A stretch of DNA of 64,000 bases from Puccinellia tenuiflora (taxonomy: Eukaryota; Streptophyta; Magnoliopsida; Poales; Poaceae), in assembly GCA_012064385.1 (NCBI GenBank), contig QRDG01000414.1, forward strand, positions 1 to 64,000. The letters are read 5' to 3'. The notes under the pieces were generated by a model. The model did not search any database. It saw only the letters and a program-made list of their open reading frames with translations, and was not told where the DNA came from. Positions 1-12,811 of this stretch are shown in pieces. Every line of letters starts with the position of its first letter. Position 1 is the stretch's first letter. Both the position numbers and the translations under genes were made by a program.

Positions 1-1888
1 TCGGGAATTTTCCCGAAACTTTGACTTTCTGCACAAAAACAAGACACCAGGGCAATTCTGCTGAAACAGCGTTAGTCCGTGTTAGTTATGTTCAAATCAC
101 ACAGTTGAGGTAAAAAAATAGCAATTTTTTTGGAAAAGTAGATACGTTTTGGACGTATCACGGCGCAGCCCGACGGAGCACGATGGCGAATTTGGGAGGT
201 AGCAGACAAGGAACACGAGCGTCGGGGAGGAAGAAAAAATCAGCGTGGAGATATAAGGTTGAGGACGAACGTGGTGGGCCACGACGAGGACACACGTCGC
301 GCGTAGGAACATGACGTTGGAGGAGGCGGGATCCCCCGGAGGTTTCCCAGTATTTTCCTTTAAAAAAAATCAAAACGTGCAATAAATGCATCATCATAGT
401 GACATCATTGCATTTAAACTATTTAAATTTGGATTTGAATCCAAAACCAAAAACCCTTAGTGAAAATCACAAGGACACCCTATTTGCTGAATGCAAATCT
501 TTGGATTTTAACAAATTGTTTGGATGTCAAAATAGTACCAAAAATTCAAATTGTAACAAGCTTTCCAAAATATATTTTTTCTACAAAGGTTTGAATGACT
601 CTTGAATTCAATTTTGAATTCAAATCATTTCAATAAATAAAAATTGAGAACAAAATTTTATAAAAAGGCAATTGCGAACAAAAAACCCAGTGATAGATTC
701 GGCCAGACCATCCGCTAAAAACCAGACTGACACCCTCTGTCTCTATCCCTCTCACTTACATGTGGGTTCGTGACCCATAGCCTTGCCTGACATCGACGAT
801 TAGTCTCTATTCAATTCTCTTAAACGCGCATGCAAACTGCCGCACCACCTTGCTCCTCTTAAACCCCAACCCCTCCTCTTCATTTGCCCTCAAACCACAC
901 CACTGAGAGCCTCCAGGCTACTCGTATTCGTCCCCGCAATCCTGCCACTGCCACTGGGCTTAAACACTCGTGAGAGCCGGGACATTCTGATACCCTCTGC
1001 TTTGCCCTATTCTCTTCCCTTTCCCGTGCACATCTCCTTGACATGGTTTCATAAATTTTAATACACGGATTCGAGCAATAAGTGGTCGACCGAAGATCCA
1101 GCCCGCCGTCATCTCCTATGGCGAGCGATTCCGTGAGAACAAGATCATCGAGAAAACACCTACCTCGCCACCGACCTCGTCTCGACGCAGCGCGTCCACT
1201 GGTATGACCAGGTCATCCTAATTCCCTCCATAGATTCTAGAACGTGGGATGCCGAGCGCGGCGCTGTCGCGAATTGAGTTCACGGGAGCATCTCCGACGA
1301 CCTAGCACCGCTAGTTTATGTCTTTAGATCCGGACCGTCAGATCTAGTTTTACACCTAGAGACCCCTCGTGATGAATCATCCTAATCCAAATGGGACCAA
1401 AGCCCCTTTTATGCAAAAGGTTTTCAATTAAATCTGAACTTAGTCAAAAGTTTTTTCTTTTCTTTGAAGATCGACTATGGGCGCAATTTTAACAAGTGGT
1501 GGTATTTGGCATTGAAAAGCTTAAAGTGAGAGCTATTTTGAAACTTTTGGTTATGTGCAGTGGTATTGTTTCTATTCCTGAGAACGTGTCCCCGTCATCT
1601 GGTTTTAACGGCGGGGCCATTTCCGTGAGCCCATCCTGGAAGCCTATGGCAAACGGCTGACACGCGGGACCATCAAATCCTAGCTTAGCACCAGGAGCGT
1701 AACGAGGTGTTCTAGGCGCGGATGGCAATGGTGTCCTCGTTGCACAAACTCAACATTCAGTTCCAACTTCGTTCAACATCGTGGAAACACGTAAATTAAA
1801 ATACCTAGTACAAGAAAAGGTGTGGAACTAAAAATTAAATGCAACGCTGATTTTCCGGTGTACATTTGTTATTACAGATCAATGTAAC
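1..1888. other. gene-free, AT-rich flank
   Basis: I see no convincing gene here. The part from 360 to 670 is strongly AT-rich. Around 1085-1240 the plus strand can be read as a short protein-like stretch (ISYGERFRENKII followed by codons for LATDL) interrupted by frame breaks. It may be a degenerate coding fragment, but I cannot name a family for it. Confidence 0.4.
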
Positions 1889-2559
1889 TCACATTTGACT
1901 GATACCACTAGGATGCGGACTACTGTGCAGGCTGTTTTCTGAGTATTCCCCCATCCAACAATGGCGTGTATACAAAGACGTTTTTACACATTGTACGGGT
2001 AACTTTCCCAAGTCTTGAGCCTTGGAACTATTCAAATGGTAAGCAACTACTCTGTTGGAATTTGTCCATAAGAATAGAATCTCTTTGTATGGATGAAATC
2101 CTAGGATAAGAATATCCGCATGGTCGGTATCGTTTTCAATCTTAGCTTCAGCTTCAGGGTAATGCAGTGTCAAGATCCCACTCAAATTTCTGCTCCACTA
2201 TCGATCGGTTCATTGTCATATCCACCGGGGTTAGGGTTTTGCAAAGTCCACATTCCGTAATTCTGGTGGCCGAAGTCCTGAGGCAGTATTCCACAAGTGG
2301 TTGAATGCTCACGTCGTTCTTCAACACCCACTCCGGTTGACCGCATGACTCGTGAAGTAGCCAAATCCGTAGTCTTTCCCTCAAATTACAAATTATTGCG
2401 CAATACACACCTTACGTTGACTTTCCAAAATAAAGATTAGAATAGGTGACACTTTCCAGCCTGCCGGAGATGGAATCACTTGGTACTTATGACTCGACAA
2501 GCTGTGCGGAGATCATGCATATATATGGATGAGAACCATGCATGCATGTAATTTATACT

Positions 2560-2980
2560 AGATATTATAACTTTATAAGGAGCTAGATGTTTTTGTTACA
2601 CACGATAGCAAAACAACGATGAAATTAATAAGATCAAACCAACGGGGGACACGAGATTTTAACGTGGAAAACCCTTCCAACAAGGAAGAGAAAAACCACG
2701 GGCGCCAGCCAGCAATACTTCACTATTTCGGGGTGAGGTTACAAACGCGCTGGGATTTACAATGTGTGGCTTATCTCCGGCGGCGGCTTACAAGACGTAT
2801 TATAGTGGTCCTGACCTAACTAGGTCGGCAACAATCGGTGTTCTGGTCGGTTATAACTTGTACCGGGCCTCGCTTCGCTCCGTCGTTAGCCTTCTCACTT
2901 ATAAAAACGGATTTGGATCACCATAAAATAACAGTTTTTCAATCGTAGAGAAAAGTCCAAATAAATTTCTAAATACAAGT
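2560..2980. repeat. possible LTR-retrotransposon fragment
   Basis: This stretch inside the F-box pseudogene has no coding character. It contains a run around 2640-2700 (ACGAGATTTTAACGTGG, then a lysine-rich AAGGAAGAGAAAAA tract) that recalls sequence common in grass copia-type LTRs. I could not find paired ends or a target duplication, so class and limits are uncertain. Confidence 0.3.
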
Positions 2981-2982
2981 TA

Positions 2983-3901
2983 CTCCCTCCGGTTCGGATT
3001 AGGCCTCGTTCGGTAGAGGTGGATTCGAGGGGATTACTGAGTATAAACCTAAGCTAAGAGGATTTGGTTAAAACACGCGGGACACCAAATCCACTTGATT
3101 TCACCGTAATACACTTCCGCTCCAATCCGCTGCTCCAATTTGTCTGTTCTGTACACCTACCCTCCCTCTGCCAACCACCCATAGATAGCTAGACAGTGAG
3201 CGAAACTCCCCACCTTATTGAGCTAGACAGTGAGCGACGAAGCTGCAGCTAGCTAGGCCTTCGGTGGCCTCGTCAGCTTCCAATCACCACACCGGCGGCG
3301 ACCCTCTCTTCAATTACTCTTCTTGTGCCGCTCGCTGCTCGACCCGACCCTCGCGGTGCACGAGCGTGCAGCCGCCGCGAGGTTGAGTTCAGCTACAGCA
3401 ACACTCCTCCCCTTTTCTGCAGCAGGCGAGAGCTGTCACCGCCGCCGCGACGAGACGAGGCACCGATGCTTCCGGCAGTACGATTGGAAAGGAAACGAGA
3501 CGCCCATGCTTCCGGCCGGCTGGCTGCGGGGTGGAGCCCCCGCACGTCTGTGTCAGGGGCGCATCGGTGATGTCGGGCAAGTTGGGAACCGACCAGTCGA
3601 CCACGGTGGTGCGTTGCTGTGAGCGTCGTCCGCCGCCACGCCCAAAACGCTTGGGGGGGGAGCGTCTTCAAAACACCCCGGCCCGACGTGGTTTCCGGTG
3701 TTTTCTGGGGGTGAGCCCGGCCAACACCGGCCTGCCGAACGGCCCAAAGTGGTTTCACGAGTATTTGATTTGGACCGGGAAAATACACAGTAAGACTCTT
3801 GAAAACACTTGCGCCAAACGGGGCCTTAAGTGTCGCAGACACATACATGGCCAGTACATAATCCAATACAAGCTGGCGACACTCTTTCCGGATCAGAGGA
3901 G
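2983..3901. mobile_element. Stowaway-type MITE (host copy, interrupted)
   Basis: The left end CTCCCTCCGGTTCGGATTA (2983-3001) and the right end are imperfect inverted repeats, and both are flanked by TA (2981-2982 and 3902-3903), the Stowaway/Mariner target duplication. Without the element nested at 3002-3825 the MITE would be only about 95 bp, a normal Stowaway size. The inner arms AGTGTCGC and GCGACACT also pair. It lies in the F-box pseudogene. Confidence 0.7.
3002..3825. mobile_element. Harbinger/Tourist-type element nested in the Stowaway MITE
   Basis: The 824-bp element begins GGCCTCGTTCGGT and ends GCCAAACGGGGCC, which are imperfect terminal inverted repeats. It is flanked by TTA on both sides (2999-3001 and 3826-3828), the PIF/Harbinger target duplication. 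The middle (3200-3660) is GC-rich with several overlapping open frames but no recognisable protein, so it may be a non-autonomous copy with filler DNA. Confidence 0.7.
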
Positions 3902-4602
3902 TATTATAAGTTAGGGGCCATGGTTGAAAGCATGCATATATACCGTATGATGGAATCGCCTTGGCAATGCACATAAAGCGCATCCCGCCAGTAGGCAGCG
4001 TAGCGGTGCTTCCTAGAGAACTTGATGTCACATATGGTAGATTCTCCTTCCCGAACCAAAGACCTCTTCCCCACCTCCGTGTTCTCGAAGAGAAGACGTT
4101 CAGGCTAACGGTGACGGCGGCCATTCCGTTTCCTTAGTGAAAGTTTGTTGATTACCAAGTCTGTCTGGGACTAGAATCGAAAACATGGTAGTGTGGCGAC
4201 ACGGTTGGATCAAACACCAGGTATCTACTGTCCGAGAAAGTCACCATCCCCGTGCCAAGTGGCAGGGGCGGGAATAGAGGCGGGGCGGGGGGTGGGGGAA
4301 AGGGCACACATTGCCGTGTCGCTCTGGGTTAACCACCCACTCCTTGAGCAAGAGCAGGCCATTGCGGTGATCCAGTATGTCCAAATGATCGATGTTCATA
4401 GGTGATGTCCAACTTTTTGCCAATCTTGTGCTCCATCAGGGGACGGGCGACGAACCCCAAGTCGCCTAGACAGTAATCCTCCACTACAAAGAAGATCCCG
4501 TAGACAGAGAGTGGGAGGAGGTCCGTCTGCAGCACGGTATGGTGTCGATGACTGCGCGCCACGCCTCGCAGACGCAGCAGGACGCCGCGAGACTGCACGG
4601 GT

Positions 4603-4709
4603 GTGCTTCCAATTTAGTTGACATAAGTTTATCCAAATATGGATATATCTAGACGTATTGCTCGTATTTTGGACGAATCCATGTCAACTAAATTGGAACA
4701 AAGGGAGTA
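4603..4709. mobile_element. Stowaway MITE, left end damaged
   Basis: The arms CAATTTAGTTGACAT (4609-4624) and ATGTCAACTAAATTG (4681-4695) are exact inverted repeats around a short AT-rich centre. The right end finishes AAAGGGAGTA as in Stowaway elements. The matching outer left terminus is missing, so the copy is truncated where the F-box pseudogene breaks off. Confidence 0.65.
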
Positions 4710-5684
4710 GTACTCAACATCTGTAATCAGGAGCGAGCCAGGACATAGACTCGTAGAGGGATGAAAGATACAACAACTATAAACAGACCAATATATCAAG
4801 TCTCGCATAACATCTCATAGCAACCTATGTTTTAAATTGCGATCGGTACGCGCGACTGTTCATATCTCCTATATATAGGACTCATTAGTTTTCGTCAAAT
4901 ACACACCAAACCAATCTAGATTTTCGACTCTACTCGGAGGTTGCGCCGACAGCATGGTATATTTCATCTCAGACACTGAGGTGCACCGGTGAACAAGAGA
5001 GTAGATCTCTAGAACCAATCGTCCTTGTGATCATGTTCCGAAGAGGGCGAATTAGATTTTTGAAAGTGCTAGCTAGCTTTGCGCGACTCCTCGTGTTCGT
5101 CATCACGGATATTCCTCCGTTCGAATCGGACAGTGCTACTTATGATGTGCTCAACGTCGTCTATTTCGACCAGTCTTCGCCAATGTTGTTATCAATAACA
5201 TTGTCGCTGCATCGGCCACGGCTACTACGTTTACAAACAATCAGTACGTGTGCCGGACTGTTTTCAAAAGGTTAAACTTTTTTGTGATTACATGTTTCGT
5301 AAGATCATGTTTACGTTGTTTACTATATCCAGTATGTTTGAATTCGACGTAACGGTAACCGGTTTAATCATGATTCAGTTTCTAAAATCATTCATAAACT
5401 TGAACACCGTGAACTCAGTACCACTCCGCACTCCCCTGTCCCACCGGCCAGAAGCTACGCCCAAAGGAGCAAACACAACCGACTCACCAGGGCCGTCGGA
5501 TCAGGAATCGGACGGCCGCGATCGCCCTCCGCCGAAGCCCGGACAGCCACCAGCCCAACCACTGGATAGCATTTCCTTCCCGCTTCGCTTCTTCCTCCGC
5601 CTCTCCACCTCGCCATTGCCGTCGCCCGCCGAGACAGCCCAAAAATAAAGGGGCGCGCTTGATGCCCCCGCGGTGCGCCCGCCC
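4710..5684. other. intergenic region upstream of MRS2-A
   Basis: No gene is supported. The last 250 bp before the MRS2-A start become C- and CT-rich (5440-5640), as is usual for grass promoters and 5' leaders. I did not find a convincing TATA box. Confidence 0.4.
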
Positions 5685-8600
5685 ATGGCGTCCGTGTCCT
5701 CCTCCCCGTGCGCGCCGCAGCCCGTCCTCCTCCTCCCGCTGCCTCTCCATTTCCAACCCCGCTGCCGCTTGCCGAGGCTGCCTCTCCCGCCGCTAGGGCT
5801 CACCGCCGGCGCGCGGAGGGGAGGGGGGATCCTTCTTCCGCTGCCGGCACCGCGGGCGGCGGAGGGGAATGATGGGCGGACCGTTGCCAAGGAGGAGGAG
5901 AATTCGGAAGAGGAGGAGAGGGGAGGAGACGCAGAGGGCGCGGGGTCGTCGAGGGGGTCGGGCCGGTTCGCCGCGGACTACGTGTCGCTCGGCATCAGGG
6001 AGCCCGAGTACGAGGTGGGTCCCTCGCGAAGTCCGGCCTTGTGTCGTTGCAACCACATGAACATCAGGAACAGCTAACGAAATTTACAACCACCGTTGCA
6101 AGATGCATGATTTGTCAGTTGTGACATCAAAATTGCATTTTGATGCACAAGCCTCGTGAGATTCCAGTGCCATTGCGGACAGCTTGCTCTATGTGAACAA
6201 CCATCCTGATAAATGGGCAGCTCGATTTAGCAGTAGCACGCAGCCAATTAAGCATGTACTAGTTTATATGCTGCCATGATGAAGTATGTAGCCCTGTATT
6301 TCTCAAATCAAGACTTGGCAAGCTAGTTTGAGGACATTTTTCTTCAAGGGTGGGTGGGCACTGAAGGACTTGTGCAGCAGCTTAGGAATAAAAATAATGA
6401 CGATTTAAAGAACTACAAGAGTCCCTGTCCCCAATGCAAACGGCAGGAGCAGACGCTAAAGATTATTTTTTCTGGCTGGATAGCTTCTACAGCTGTGTAC
6501 AATCGCTTTTATGCTGCCATGAAGAACTATGTAGCCCCGTATTTATCGTGTAAGGTGTTGGGGAAAACTGAATTTCGAGGATATTTTATATTCCTATAGT
6601 TCAAATCAAGAGTTGACATGCTAGTTTGAGGACATTTCTCTGCAAGGGTGGGTGGGCTTTGGGGGAATAGGCCCGTTACAAGTTTTGGAGCTTATCATCT
6701 TGCAAGATTGAATTAACTTTCACCTCAATATGGAACTATACTCAGGTCATAGAGGTGAAGTCTAAGGGAAGGGTGTCCACCAAAAAGATAAGCCGGCGGC
6801 AGCTACTGAAATCAAGTGGTATGCATCATCAATTTATTTCCCATGCACAGTTCTTATCATTTTAAATATTTCCAGTGAACCAAAAGTCCCAAAACAATTT
6901 TAAGCATTGTAGTACTAATCTGTGTTGACCTGTGAAATTTCATGGTTATATGCTGTGTCTTTTGGGAGGAAAAAATGGGACATATCTATGAATTTATGTT
7001 CAAGTATATTTGCTACCACTTGCTCTTTTGTGTGCGCCAGATATTATTGATTTGTTTGCCAGTTTTATGTGCGTAACATTGTGTGATGGTGTACTAGAAT
7101 CATGATTTTTTAAAGATTTTTTGTTACAATTATAATACCACAAAATTATGTTCAAGTTAATTAGTGTACCTACACCTGAGCTCAGCCATGACTTTCTCAA
7201 TGCAGAATATTCTCGATACAAATGTTTACTTTCTTTGTGGTTTTGAAGCACTTGCATAACTTGTGATTTTCAACTCTTGTGTTGCTAGGCCTCCGTCTAC
7301 GAGATACCAGAAGTGTTGACCCATCACTATGGCTAATGAATTCAATGCCTTCGCTGCTGGTAACAAGAAACTTTTCACTGCATAATTATATAGGCTTTTT
7401 TCCTCTGTTTGTTGAAGGCTTGTCCTCTACATCTTCTTATCTGTTAAAAAATGGATTTTGTACCACAGTCTTACTCCTAAGACAGTATAATTGTTTCCTG
7501 TCTGTCAAAAGTGAAAAACAAAACATGGTGTTTTTATAGTAAACCATGTAACCCATAAATACTTTCACTTGAAAAGATTGGAAAATAAGAAATAAAGTTA
7601 ATTCACTACAGTATTTCCGTCGCAGGTTCGTAATTTCAGCTCAAGTATTGCTTACATGTGTGTTTCAGGAACGATCACTACGATTGAGTTAAATCATCTT
7701 CAAAAACGTTACTATGGGTTGATGTCCAGCACAACTCTTAGTTTCCCTGCAAATTTATTTTAGCTACTCTCTGCGTTGTTAACTTGCTTGACCATTCATG
7801 TACTTTTCTCTTAACCATCTTGCTTTCTGTAGAAGATGGTCATGATGGTTTGCATGTAGCGTGTAAGCTCCTATTTCACCATTTGTTGTAGGTACGCGAA
7901 CAAGCAATATTACTCAATCTTGGTTCGTTGAGAGCTATTGCTATGCATGAACGTGTTCTTATATTCAACTATAACAGGTCAGTTTATATCTTTGATTAGA
8001 ACCTACTGGTATTGGTGACCTTGCCATGCAAAACAGACCGTATTGATATTTTCTCTAACTTGAGCAGTCCAGGAGGAAAGACCTTTCTCGAGTTATTACT
8101 ACCTCGATTAAATCCGAGGAACATCAACGGCGGGCCTGCAATGCCTTTTCAACTTGAGGTAATGGATATGCGGTTGTTGTATTCATTTGTTTTCTCGCAA
8201 GAAAAGGATTATTCATCTATAATCTGTGGATGGTCTTAATATGACGACATGTTGCCCTGTCAATATGTCTTCCTTATTTATATCCATGTAAACTTGGAAG
8301 TTTTATTTCTTTGAGGTCTATTGCTTTTTTTCGTGGACCAAGGTTTACTGATATTAACTCACCCAGGATTCGAGAGCCTCAGCATTGCTCAAATGGCTGC
8401 TTATCTCTGTTCATATCTACGTTGTAATTTCGACAATGAACCATGTTAAACAGCCACAAGTCGTTTTATTAAATAATAAAACATATATGCATCGTTACAC
8501 CACTCGATTACTCATCCTTAATTTCCGAGTTCTCTAGTCATCAAGTAGCCTACCCCACCTTGCTTGGGACAAAAGGCTTTGATGTTGTTTGGTCTCTAGT

Positions 8601-11600
8601 CATCAAGTAAGTCGAATCTTGAAGAACAGCAATGCAGTCATGTCCATGACTTTTTTTAAAATTATCTATGACTGTGCTATACGTATCTAACCTCCATGCA
8701 TTCAATTTTATTAATGAATTGGCAGTAAAACATGCTGTTGTGTGGCCCTTCCTTCTGTATTTGGTATTCATGGAGTTTGAAAGTACTGATATGTTCGGTA
8801 TTGGGGAAAAATGATCTAATCTTTCTTCATGTTCATGTTATGTTTAGGTTGTTGAAGCCGCACTGCTTTCGAGAATACAAAGGTTGGAGCGAAGATTAAT
8901 GTATGTTGAACCTCGAGTGAGTACCTGAAAAGTCATCTCTCCATAAGGTGTTTCTGTTTCCGCATTGCAGTTCCGCCTTTTACAGAACTATCTATGATGA
9001 AGTTGTTGCTCGTATTTCTTCGTGTGTATTCATTTTAAGGGTAATCTGAATCTTTTATTTGTTCTAAGTAGATGGCTTCAGGCACCTGTGGACTTTTGTT
9101 CCCCTGCCCTATTTCCTCAGTTCAGTTCACACAAATTCATGCCAAGTACATACTATAACAACAATGCTACCACTTATTTCCTTATTTGTGCTTTGCGCCT
9201 TTTGCTGGCCTCTTAGAAGTGCACAACTTTGCTGCAAATTGTCCTCCCTATAACACCTGTGCCAACTGAACTAATCAGATAATTGCTACTTGGCTCTGGG
9301 CTCTCATCTCAGGTAGATGCATTGCTTGAAGTTCTACCAAATCGGTTGACAGGTGATGTTTTGGAGCAGCTTCGTCTAAGCAAACAATCACTGGTATTAA
9401 ATCTGCCTTCGGAATCATTTCCTGGATCCATTTGTCAAATTGATTTGATTTTGATTCTATATTCTTTTCTCAAGGTCGAGCTGGGTTCACGAGCAGGTGA
9501 TCTCAAGCAAATGCTCATCGATATCCTAGAAGATCCTCATGAAATTCGTCGAATATGCATTATGGGGAGAAACTGTACACTAGATAAATTAAGCGATAAT
9601 GTGGAATGTTCTGTTCCTTCAGAGAAGCATATTGCTGAAGGTACAGCTGAACTTTATCATTGCAACTTTGCACCTTTTGGTCCTTCAGTATGTCCTTCTA
9701 CCATCTATTGATAGAATACCTCTTTAGCATACACAGGTAGTTTTAGGTGGCAAGTTGCAATAGTACGAACGGTTCTGTGATATTTCTTATGAAGAAATGA
9801 AACAAACGAAAATGAAGAAACACTCAAGAAATTGAGAGCAAAGCTTTTGTAAATATATTTTTTATGTTTATATTGAGTGGCTGGGAGTTCTGTGAAAGAA
9901 ATAAAAATGAAATATTTTTGTTATATGACTGGGGGTATGTTATTTCTTATTGGCTAGATGATTGGTTATTAAGTTGATTTTATCTGTAACTTTTGGTCTC
10001 AACAGAAGAGGAGGAAGAAATTGAAATGCTATTGGAAAATTATCTTCAAAGGTGAGCCATGCAATAAATTATTGTCTTTCTTGTTTCTTCCTTGTGGTTT
10101 TGAGTTTCGCTAATTTTTCCATTCTTATTGTCAGATGCGAATCATGCCATGGTCAAGCAGAGAGGCTTCTTGATTCTGCAAGAGAAATGGAAGATTCAAT
10201 TGCAGTGAACTTAAGGTCTGTCATTTGTCACCACACTAGTAGGAGTAATATTACCTAACGTAAATAAAGAGGTCCTTTATCATACCTTCAAATCAAGATA
10301 GACCCGCCCATCCATTACGATCCAAAGGGCTGAAGCAATTAGGATTTTAGATGTAATTAAGCATGACTATGAGGTAGTACAATCCCTCTGGAGGCAAAAT
10401 AATGGTGTGCGTTTGTACCTGATGGATTTTTTCTTATAAAAAAACCTGATGGCTTCATAGAAAGGTAAAACATAGTACCATACAGGAAACGGAATCAGCA
10501 TCAACACACGACTCTTATCTTTGATTAGCCAACAGAGGACAAAGTGTAAGACGCCAACAGATTCCAAGGTAAAGCCACCAGAAAACATACAGATCCAGAA
10601 CACTGAAACAATAGTCTAAACCTGTCTTCTGCGGTGCAACAAGATCAGCATCTCCAAAATCAGATAATCTTTTGTTGTATTAGTCTATCAGTGATGAGTT
10701 AGTTCAAGGTTTGTATTCAAATCATATGTAGCAACACTTCAAATAAATTTTATCTCGTGAAAAGAAAAATGAGTTTATTGATATTCCATCTGAACCATAA
10801 AATCACATTTCTCTTACCACTTGGCATTCCCAACCTGGCAGCTAAATCGTTTATTAAAGGGTGCTCATCATTATCAACCTTAAATTGATATAAAGACTGC
10901 ACAAGTAACTTAATCTACGACCAACTCTGTGTGTACTTGCCTCAAGACAGCGACTCTCCATGTCGCTTGCTACCTTTCAAGTTTCAACCGTTTTTACTAG
11001 TCACTGGCAGTAATAACCAATCAGTTTGCATTTTGTATATAGAGCAAGGATGCCTGTATCGTCGAAATCATTTAGCTTGCCAGTAAAAATATTTTTGGAG
11101 AACAGCAGTCTGGGGTGGTGCCATTCTTTTGTACAATGATATCTATTTGTATCCTGCACCGAGTGAAAAGTAGTGTTTCTCTGGTTTCCAGCCAGTCAAA
11201 CAACAATTTTTTAGAAGGGTGGGGGTATGTTGCCCGCATAAGCGAAGAAACAGACAGTATCAACATAATCGAATTACCTTAAATCTAAGGATTGCTTTAA
11301 GGTGGATAAGAATTGGCGAAACTGGTGTTAGGTGGTAGTTTCAGCCTCTCTAGCAGGCATGTGGCACTGGAAGAACACATCTGGGAATTGCAGGATCTTT
11401 TTTCTTTTCTTTTGTGACAATAAATTTGGGTAGCCAATTTTCTCTAATCTCTAAGATATCATAAAATGACGTTCACCTTACCATAAATTTGGATATCCTT
11501 ACAGTTCCCGGAGGCTAGAGGTAAGCAGGGTGGAGCTGCTTCTTCAGGTTGGAACATTTTGCGTTGCTGTAGGCGCATTAATTGCAGGTATAGAGATCTA

Positions 11601-11957
11601 TGAGCATTTTTCACACCTGGGTAGCAGCCATTAAAAATCTGGCTAAACCATTGCATCATTTTCCGTCCTGCAGGAATATTCGGCATGAACCTTCAGTCGT
11701 ACCTCGAGACGAACACGGTATATATAGCACTTTACCCACTCAGATTTTATTCGGCATCACTGCACCACCTGCCTGCACTGGCTGGCTGTTGATTCGTACT
11801 AGCCGATATAGCATTGTGCCCCCCCCTTCGTTTGACAACGGTGAGTTTTCTTTTGGAGCAGTGGGCATTTTGGGCGACGACTGGTGCGATCGCAGTCGGA
11901 GCAGTAGCTGGATTTTTCCTCATGTACCGGTACCTAAAGGCTAGGAAGATATTGTAG
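5685..11957 (+). CDS. MRS2-A: magnesium transporter MRS2-A, chloroplastic (CorA/MRS2 family)
   Basis: This predicted plastid-envelope Mg2+ channel protein has 13 exons: 5685-6014, 6746-6818, 7289-7359, 7892-7977, 8068-8158, 8848-8916, 9313-9393, 9475-9640, 10006-10051, 10135-10215, 11505-11587, 11674-11717 and 11862-11957. All introns are GT-AG, phases agree throughout, and the product is 438 aa. The start ATG opens a Ser/Pro/Leu-rich N-terminus like a transit peptide, followed by an acidic stretch near residues 75-95. The cytosol-like helical core includes LPNRLTGDVLEQL and MLIDILEDPHEIRRI. The first membrane helix (about 375-392) ends in the signature GMN (396-398, in exon 12), the selectivity motif of CorA proteins. 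A second helix (about 408-431) precedes the Lys/Arg-rich tail. The match to rice MRS2-A and Arabidopsis MGT10/MRS2-11 is by recall. It appears intact. Confidence 0.93.
6270..6660 (+). repeat. direct duplication inside MRS2-A intron 1
   Basis: The segment at about 6270-6362 (GCTGCCATGATGAAGTATG through CAAGGGTGGGTGGGC) recurs at about 6512-6656 with small changes. The second copy carries an extra roughly 40 bp near 6555-6597. The copies start about 240 bp apart. This is a local tandem duplication and has no coding role that I can see. Confidence 0.7.
8531..8609 (+). mobile_element. 45-bp retroelement tail with 17-bp target duplication
   Basis: A 17-bp direct repeat, TCTCTAGTCATCAAGTA, occurs at 8531-8547 and 8593-8609. 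Between them lie only 45 bp, starting GCCTACCCCACCTTGCTTGG and ending in a TTG-rich tail. That tail is typical of the 3' end of a grass RTE-type LINE and of SINEs that share it. It is an extreme 5'-truncated retroinsertion in intron 5 of MRS2-A. Confidence 0.7.
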
Positions 11958-12811
11958 ACCATGCACCCAATATGTACACCTAGAACTGTAAATATAGCGG
12001 TTTTGATCTCTCGCCCGGAACTGGAAGCACGTACAGATTCTTGGTGCGCCTGATGGATGCACGCATAGCGGCCGGCATGAGCTGCTACTGGTGAGTGATA
12101 CCAACTTGGGAGCGAGCATTCCTCTGCTGCAACTCAGAGGCCATATGATACGAGGGAGGTTGCGGGAGGAGAAGCTGTTCTGCTACTTTTGATGGGACTC
12201 TGATCCCTGATAGAGCGGAGACGCGCAAATCTGGAACATTATCAGTGTTTATTAGTGATGACAATGGAATCCATGGAACATGTCCATACCCATCTTTGCC
12301 CTGCATCGCCTTGTTATTGCTCACAGTTGCCGTTCTCGCTGCCCATATTCCAGTAGATTTGTTGTTTATTTTGTTGTCTGATTCAAGGCGCAGAAGGAAA
12401 ATTCCATCGTACAAAGTCTGCAGAGTATGATGAACTAAAAAAAAAAGAAGTCTGCAGAGTATGATGAACTCGTGAGGGATATTAAATTCCACTACTGGAG
12501 TAGTTGTTTCCGTATCCATCTGGGAAATTCATTTCGTATATTTCGAACATTTGTGTAGGTGTACATTATGCTTTGTATATTTCGTAAAATTTGGTGAAAA
12601 GTAAGGCATTTTGTCAAGTTGTCACACTCGAGTCGCCATGGCCCGTTTCTGAAGGCTTGCAGCAAAATCAACGTCTGAGATTCTTTCTGGCAACCGCCGC
12701 GAAAGGGCGCTCTCGACGCGCGGCCAGAGCAGAAGTGCGGCGCAGCTTCTCTGCGCGACACGTCACAAAACCGAACTCGTGGAGTTGCTTTTCTCCCATC
12801 TCCAACCGCCG
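11958..12811. other. MRS2-A to GINT1 intergenic region
   Basis: It should hold the MRS2-A 3' UTR and the GINT1 promoter and leader. A 21-bp direct repeat (GTCTGCAGAGTATGATGAACT) occurs at about 12416 and 12451, separated by an A-rich spacer. The last 150 bp are GC-rich. No further gene is supported. Confidence 0.5.

Larger units (their letters stand above)
1889..4600 (-). pseudogene. F-box family protein pseudogene, split by insertions
   Basis: The minus strand carries, in order, pieces typical of the large grass F-box-associated family. 4598-4329 reads as the post-F-box part (LPLSVYGIFFVVEDYCLGD), 4423-4241 as LLLLKEWVVNP, 4130-3905 as the FSSRTRRWG and ALYVHC segments, about 2500-2180 as VYCAII and PEWVLK, and 2170-1889 as ILGFHPYKEILFLW followed by CWMGE. 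Neighbouring pieces are in different frames and stops lie between them, so no intact protein can be made. The N-terminal F-box itself is missing upstream of 4600, next to a MITE. About 1.4 kb of foreign DNA (roughly 2520-3905) separates the two halves. The family assignment is from recall of grass F-box proteins; the frame breaks are seen directly. Confidence 0.65.

Noticed and set aside
3393..4124. A 243-codon minus-strand ORF as a real gene
   Set aside because: It runs through the nested MITEs into the F-box pseudogene; only its first about 70 codons resemble a protein family.
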